Assembly (NCBI GenBank): GCA_016199325.1
Contig: JACQGW010000008.1
Span: forward strand, 1 to 25,668
Length of the DNA stretch: 25,668 bases
Origin: Chloroflexota bacterium
GTDB lineage: Bacteria > Chloroflexota > Dehalococcoidia > JACQGW01
Reading direction: 5' to 3'
The notes under the pieces are model-generated. The model saw nothing but the letters and a program-made list of their open reading frames with translations. It ran no database searches and was not told the origin of the DNA. Position numbers and translations under genes: made by a program. Below, one piece after another: positions 22,558 through 25,668 of the stretch. Position 1 is the first letter of the stretch; every line of letters begins with the position of its first letter.

Positions 22558-24252
22558 ATGAAGTTCTATAGGGTCACGCTAAGCTGTTTGATGGTCCTAG
22601 CCGTGTTGCTGAGCGCCTGTGCGCCCGCTCCGGCCGCTCAGACGCCGGCAAAGCCGGCGGCCGCGCCGGTGGCCACCGCGCCGGCCCAGCCCACGGCGAG
22701 TCAGCCGGCCGCCGCGGCAACGACCGCCCCGGCCCAGCCGGCCGCAGCCACCGCGCCAAGCCAGCCGGCTGCGCCCACGGCAGCGGCCGCCGCGCCGGTG
22801 GCGACGAAGCCGGCCGCCAAGCCGCAGGGTAGCATAGTGGTCGCCCACTTCACGGGACCCGATACCGCGGATTTCACGCTCGACACCGGCAAGCCGTTCC
22901 ACGCCGAGTGGATGCGTAACGTCGCCGAGACGCTCGTCTTCAAGGTCAAGAACACCCCGCAGATCGTCCCCGGTCTTGCCGAGCGCTGGGAGCGCGTCGA
23001 ACCGACGATCTGGCGGTTCTTCCTGCGCAAGGGCGTCCAGTTCCACAACGGGCAGCGGTTCGACGCCGATTCCGTGGTCTGGTCGATCCAGCGCGAGATC
23101 AACCCGGATCTCCGCAGCAGCGCGCTGTCGTACCTCGCCACCATCGCCGAGATCCGCAAGGTCGACGACTTCACGGTGGACGTGGTCACGAAGGGGCCCG
23201 ATGCGATCGTGCCGACGCGGATGTTCTACGCCCCGATCCTGGCCGCCGGCCAATCCAACGAGCAGTTGGCGACCAAGCCCATCGGGACCGGCCCCTACAA
23301 GTGGGTCGAGTGGGTCCGTGGGCAATACATCCTCTGGACGGCCAACGAGAGCTACTGGGGCCCGATGCCGAAGATCAAGGACGTCCGCTTCGTCGCCCGG
23401 ACCGAGTCCCGGACCAGGGCGGCGATGATCCAGACGGGCGAGGCGGACCTGGCGCACCTCCTGAGTCCGGAAGACGTCGCCGTGCTCGGGGAGAAGAAAT
23501 CCCTGAGCCACCCCAGCCTGGAGCTCGCCTTCGTCCGTTTCGGCACCCAGAACCCCGTCGTTCAGGACATCCGCGTCCGCCGAGCGCTGGTGATGGCCAT
23601 CGACTACGACTCCATCGCCAAGAGCCTCTTCGGCGGGTTCGCCACGCCGGCGACCGGCGCCCAGGTCATTACGCCACTGGCGCTCGGATTCAACAAGGAC
23701 ATCCGGCAGTACTCGTACAACCTGGACGAAGCCAAGCGGCTCATTCAGGAGGCGGGCGCCAGAGGCGCCAAGCTCACGCTCTTCACGCGCGCCGGCTTCT
23801 TCCCGCGGGTCGAGGAGCTGGGCGAGTTCCTGACGACTTCCTGGCGCGCCATCGGCCTGAACGTCGAGTTCCGCATCCTCGACTCCGCCGAGTTCGGCAA
23901 GAAGATCTACGCCGTGCGGCCGGAGGATGGGCCGGCGGACATGATCCTCGGCAAGCACGACAACGACCTCTATGACTCCAGCAAGAGCGCCGAGGGGTAT
24001 CTGGCCTGTGGCGGCCGGCTGTCGACGGTCTGCGAACCAGAGATGGACAAGCTGGTGAAACAGGCGGGGAGTGCTGCGGGCGAGGATCGGGCGAGCTTCT
24101 ATCGGCAGGCCTGGGCCAGGGCGCAGGAGCTGATCCCGTGGGTGGGGATCGTGAACTTCCAGGTTTCCTACGGGAAGACTGAGCGCATCAACTGGGAGGG
24201 GGGTGCGCCCATCGACGACAAGATCAATCTGTTGGATTTGTCGATCAAGTGA
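22558..24252 (+). CDS. ABC transporter substrate-binding lipoprotein, family 5 (peptide/nickel type)
   Basis: This 564-residue extracytoplasmic lipoprotein binds a solute for import. The signal MKFYRVTLSCLMVLAVLL ends in the lipobox LSAC with Cys21 as lipid site. An Ala/Pro/Thr-rich linker covers about 22-95, followed by SBP_bac_5 domains. Visible family segments are WMRNVAETLVFK, PGLAERWERVEPTIWRFFLR, KGVQFHNGQRFDADSVVWSI, KPIGTGPYKWVEWVRG, DIRVRRALVMAIDYDSIAKS and YNLDEAKRLIQEAG. The ligand may be a peptide, opine, sugar or other solute. No permease or ATPase gene is adjacent. ATG 22558 is chosen because it creates the lipoprotein signal; the longer frame from 22468 is repeat B read as protein. 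A dehydratase gene follows 16 bases later. Confidence 0.94.
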   Translation: MKFYRVTLSCLMVLAVLLSACAPAPAAQTPAKPAAAPVATAPAQPTASQPAAAATTAPAQPAAATAPSQPAAPTAAAAAPVATKPAAKPQGSIVVAHFTGPDTADFTLDTGKPFHAEWMRNVAETLVFKVKNTPQIVPGLAERWERVEPTIWRFFLRKGVQFHNGQRFDADSVVWSIQREINPDLRSSALSYLATIAEIRKVDDFTVDVVTKGPDAIVPTRMFYAPILAAGQSNEQLATKPIGTGPYKWVEWVRGQYILWTANESYWGPMPKIKDVRFVARTESRTRAAMIQTGEADLAHLLSPEDVAVLGEKKSLSHPSLELAFVRFGTQNPVVQDIRVRRALVMAIDYDSIAKSLFGGFATPATGAQVITPLALGFNKDIRQYSYNLDEAKRLIQEAGARGAKLTLFTRAGFFPRVEELGEFLTTSWRAIGLNVEFRILDSAEFGKKIYAVRPEDGPADMILGKHDNDLYDSSKSAEGYLACGGRLSTVCEPEMDKLVKQAGSAAGEDRASFYRQAWARAQELIPWVGIVNFQVSYGKTERINWEGGAPIDDKINLLDLSIK

Positions 24253-24268
24253 AAGGAGCGATGGGACC

Positions 24269-25138
24269 GTGACCACACAGAGCCAGGCGCCACAGAAGAC
24301 GACACAGACCGAACGCGAGGTCTTCGACTTCGAGACGCTGGAGGTGGGCACCGATCTCGGCAGCGTCGAGTTCCTGCTGACCGAGCAGGAGTTCGCCCAC
24401 CACCGCCAGGCGGTCGAGTACGCCGACGCTATCTGGGTGACCAATGAGCTGAAGCCGGTTGCCATCCTGGCCCGGCGCCGCTGGCGCTATCGCCCCGGCC
24501 AGCGCCACATCAACGCCCGCCACAACGCCGAGTACTTCAACCCGCCCCGCCCCGGCAAGAAGCTGATCTTCTCCGGCAAGGTCATCGACAAGTACGTCAA
24601 GCGGGACAAGCCGTACGTCGTGTTCGAGGTCGAGGTGAAAGACGAAGACGGCCTGCTCATCGAGCGCTACCAGCGGACCCGCATGGTATCGGCGCCCAAG
24701 CTGGGCGAGAAGTGGTGGGGGCACGCCAACCGGGATACGCCGATCGGGTTCGCCGTTCCGCCGGTCAGCAAGAACATCACCTTCGAGAAGATGAAGTTCT
24801 TCGAGGCGATCATCCCGGACAAGGACGCCAGCACCCACGACAGCGAGGACGTCGCCCGCGAAGAAGGGTTGGGCTCGCCCATCGCCTCGGCGCACCACAC
24901 GATCTCGTACACGCACGAGATGCTCAACAAGTTCCTGGGGCCGGAGTGGACGCGCGGCGGCAAGCTCGACCTGAAGTTCCTGCGGCCGGTGGTGCCCGGC
25001 GACACGTTGACCATCAAGGGTGTCGTCAGGGACAAACGGGAGGAGAACGGCAAGGTCCGCCTGATCCTGGAGGTCTGGGGCGAGAACCAGAAGGGTGAGA
25101 AGACGGCAGCCGGCGAGGCGAGCGGACTGGTCGAATAG
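24269..25138 (+). CDS. MaoC-like double-hotdog dehydratase family protein (copy 1)
   Basis: This 289-residue protein has two hotdog domains. Residues 15-140 form an FAS1-like/MaoC_dehydrat_N half: FDFETLEVGTDLGSVEFLLT, then RRRWRYRPGQRHINARHNAE, FNPPRPGKKLIFSGKVIDKY, and EVEVKDEDGLLIERYQRTRM. Residues 165-289 form a MaoC half: ASTHDSEDVAREEGLGSPIA, then HHTISYTHEML, LKFLRPVVPGDTLTIKGVVR and LEVWGENQKGEKTAAGEA. The family adds water to or removes it from enoyl-CoA or acyl-carrier substrates. The exact D-x4-H catalytic pair is not clear (PDKDASTHD is the nearest), so activity is uncertain. GTG 24269 is chosen, with AAAGGAG ten bases upstream. It is in one operon with the lipoprotein, 16 bases apart, and a close paralogue follows. 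Confidence 0.85.
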   Translation: MTTQSQAPQKTTQTEREVFDFETLEVGTDLGSVEFLLTEQEFAHHRQAVEYADAIWVTNELKPVAILARRRWRYRPGQRHINARHNAEYFNPPRPGKKLIFSGKVIDKYVKRDKPYVVFEVEVKDEDGLLIERYQRTRMVSAPKLGEKWWGHANRDTPIGFAVPPVSKNITFEKMKFFEAIIPDKDASTHDSEDVAREEGLGSPIASAHHTISYTHEMLNKFLGPEWTRGGKLDLKFLRPVVPGDTLTIKGVVRDKREENGKVRLILEVWGENQKGEKTAAGEASGLVE

Positions 25139-25164
25139 CTACCTCGGCCGCCGGCGCGGTTACG

Positions 25165-25349
25165 AGAGAGGGCGAACCGCCAAGACGCCAAGAGGGGCTG
25201 TTCGTTTGCTTTGTTATTCCTTTCGGAACCTGTTCTCGCGCTCCGTCGAGCGATGGGCTGGCTCGTAGTTGGCGCTTCAGCGCCCGGACCCTTGGTCTGG
25301 GTTGTACGGGATCTATTCGACAACCTTCATAGGCGCCATCTACGAACCC
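25165..25349. repeat. Mixed intergenic repeats (CGCCAAGACGCC string and imperfect CGTAGTTGGCGC palindrome)
   Basis: GGCGAACCGCCAAGACGCCA at about 25172 is the reverse complement of the CTTGGCGGTTCG strings at 3745-3757 and 9679-9690. TCGTAGTTGGCGCTTCAGCG (25262 onwards) and GGCGCCATCTACGAAC (25331 onwards) form an imperfect palindrome related to 13398-13468. The repeats separate the two MaoC-like genes. Confidence 0.7.
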
Positions 25350-25388
25350 GTCCGTTCTCAGGGAAGCATCGCCAATAGGTCGAGGACG

Positions 25389-25668
25389 ATGAACACACAG
25401 ACTCCGCCGGTCCAGGCATCCAAGCAGGATGAGCTCCCGTGGTTCGATTTCGAGACGATCGCGGTGGGCACTGATCTCGGCTCGGTCGAGCTCCTGCTGA
25501 CCGAGCAGGAGTTCGAGCACCATCGCCGGGCCGTGGAGGACCCCGAGGCGTTCTGGGTCACGAACGAGCTGAAGCCGATTGGCATCTTGACCCGCAGCCG
25601 CTGGCGCAATCGCCCGGGGCAAGGTCAGGTCAACGCACGCCACAACGCCGAGTACTTCAACCCGCCAC
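25389..25668 (+). CDS. MaoC-like dehydratase (copy 2), partial, cut by window end
   Basis: The open frame from ATG 25389 runs to the window edge without a stop and gives 93 residues. It matches the first ~95 residues of copy 1: FDFETIAVGTDLGSVELLLT, then EQEFEHHRRAVED, FWVTNELKPIGILTRSRWRN, RPGQGQVNARHNAEYFNPP. It is a tandem paralogue of the gene at 24269-25138 with clear divergence. Only the N-terminal hotdog half is visible. A GAGG lies just before the ATG, closer than ideal. Confidence 0.85.
   Translation, partial: MNTQTPPVQASKQDELPWFDFETIAVGTDLGSVELLLTEQEFEHHRRAVEDPEAFWVTNELKPIGILTRSRWRNRPGQGQVNARHNAEYFNPP

Noticed and set aside
22597..24465. 622-codon minus-strand frame opposite the solute-binding lipoprotein
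   Set aside because: Arg/Gly/Asp-rich product without recognisable motifs. The plus-strand lipoprotein is certain.

Overview
This is a high-GC bacterial chromosome segment with densely packed genes on both strands and many intergenic palindromic repeats. The best taxonomic guess is Chloroflexota. The reasons are an Ala/Pro-rich linker on a solute-binding lipoprotein, Thr/Pro-rich secreted proteins, a T-box on an aromatic amino acid operon, a DarA-type c-di-AMP receptor, and repeat types common in intergenic DNA of that phylum. This is inferred from gene style only; there is no rRNA or other marker to confirm it.

Region 1 (1-5749, minus strand) reads as one catabolic or transport block. A three-domain Old Yellow Enzyme-type flavoprotein comes first and lacks one of its four iron-sulfur cysteines. 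It is followed by an MFS transporter, a truncated MFS copy, a second full MFS transporter, and a decayed CaiB/BaiF CoA-transferase. Region 2 (6092-9027, minus strand) holds scpA and a short aromatic operon (chorismate mutase AroH, then DAHP synthase). A strong promoter and a consensus T-box leader drive the operon; the specifier looks like a tyrosine codon.

Region 3 (9062-12314, plus strand, divergent from the T-box promoter) is a metal-export cassette. It has a stand-alone HMA-like protein without cysteines, a small membrane-associated protein, and a CtpC-like P1B ATPase. Region 4 (12414-15184) contains a PfkB-family sugar kinase (minus) and a two-gene plus-strand module. The module's first product is an STAS-like/GHKL ATPase protein and its second is an STAS-like (DUF4325) protein with a C-terminal winged helix. 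This looks like a compact partner-switching or transcription-control system and is the most interesting unexplained unit in the window.

Region 5 (15360-20537, minus strand) runs from one good promoter through darA (c-di-AMP receptor), a family 2 glycosyltransferase, a polyprenyl-phosphate sugar transferase, a secreted anchored protein, pth and a KDPG aldolase. Most junctions overlap or are only a few bases apart. Region 6 (20582-25668, plus strand) begins with a GntR/FCD regulator whose promoter spacer carries a palindrome. It continues with a divergent phosphosulfolactate synthase (ComA) homologue, an orphan peptide-type ABC solute-binding lipoprotein, and two tandem double-hotdog (MaoC-like) dehydratases, the last cut by the window edge.

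At least five repeat families lie between the genes. They include perfect inverted repeats of 25-32 bp, a GGTTTCTGG-type palindrome seen three and a half times (the half copy is read as part of a signal peptide), and a 90-97 bp dispersed element that supplies a misleading start codon to two genes.
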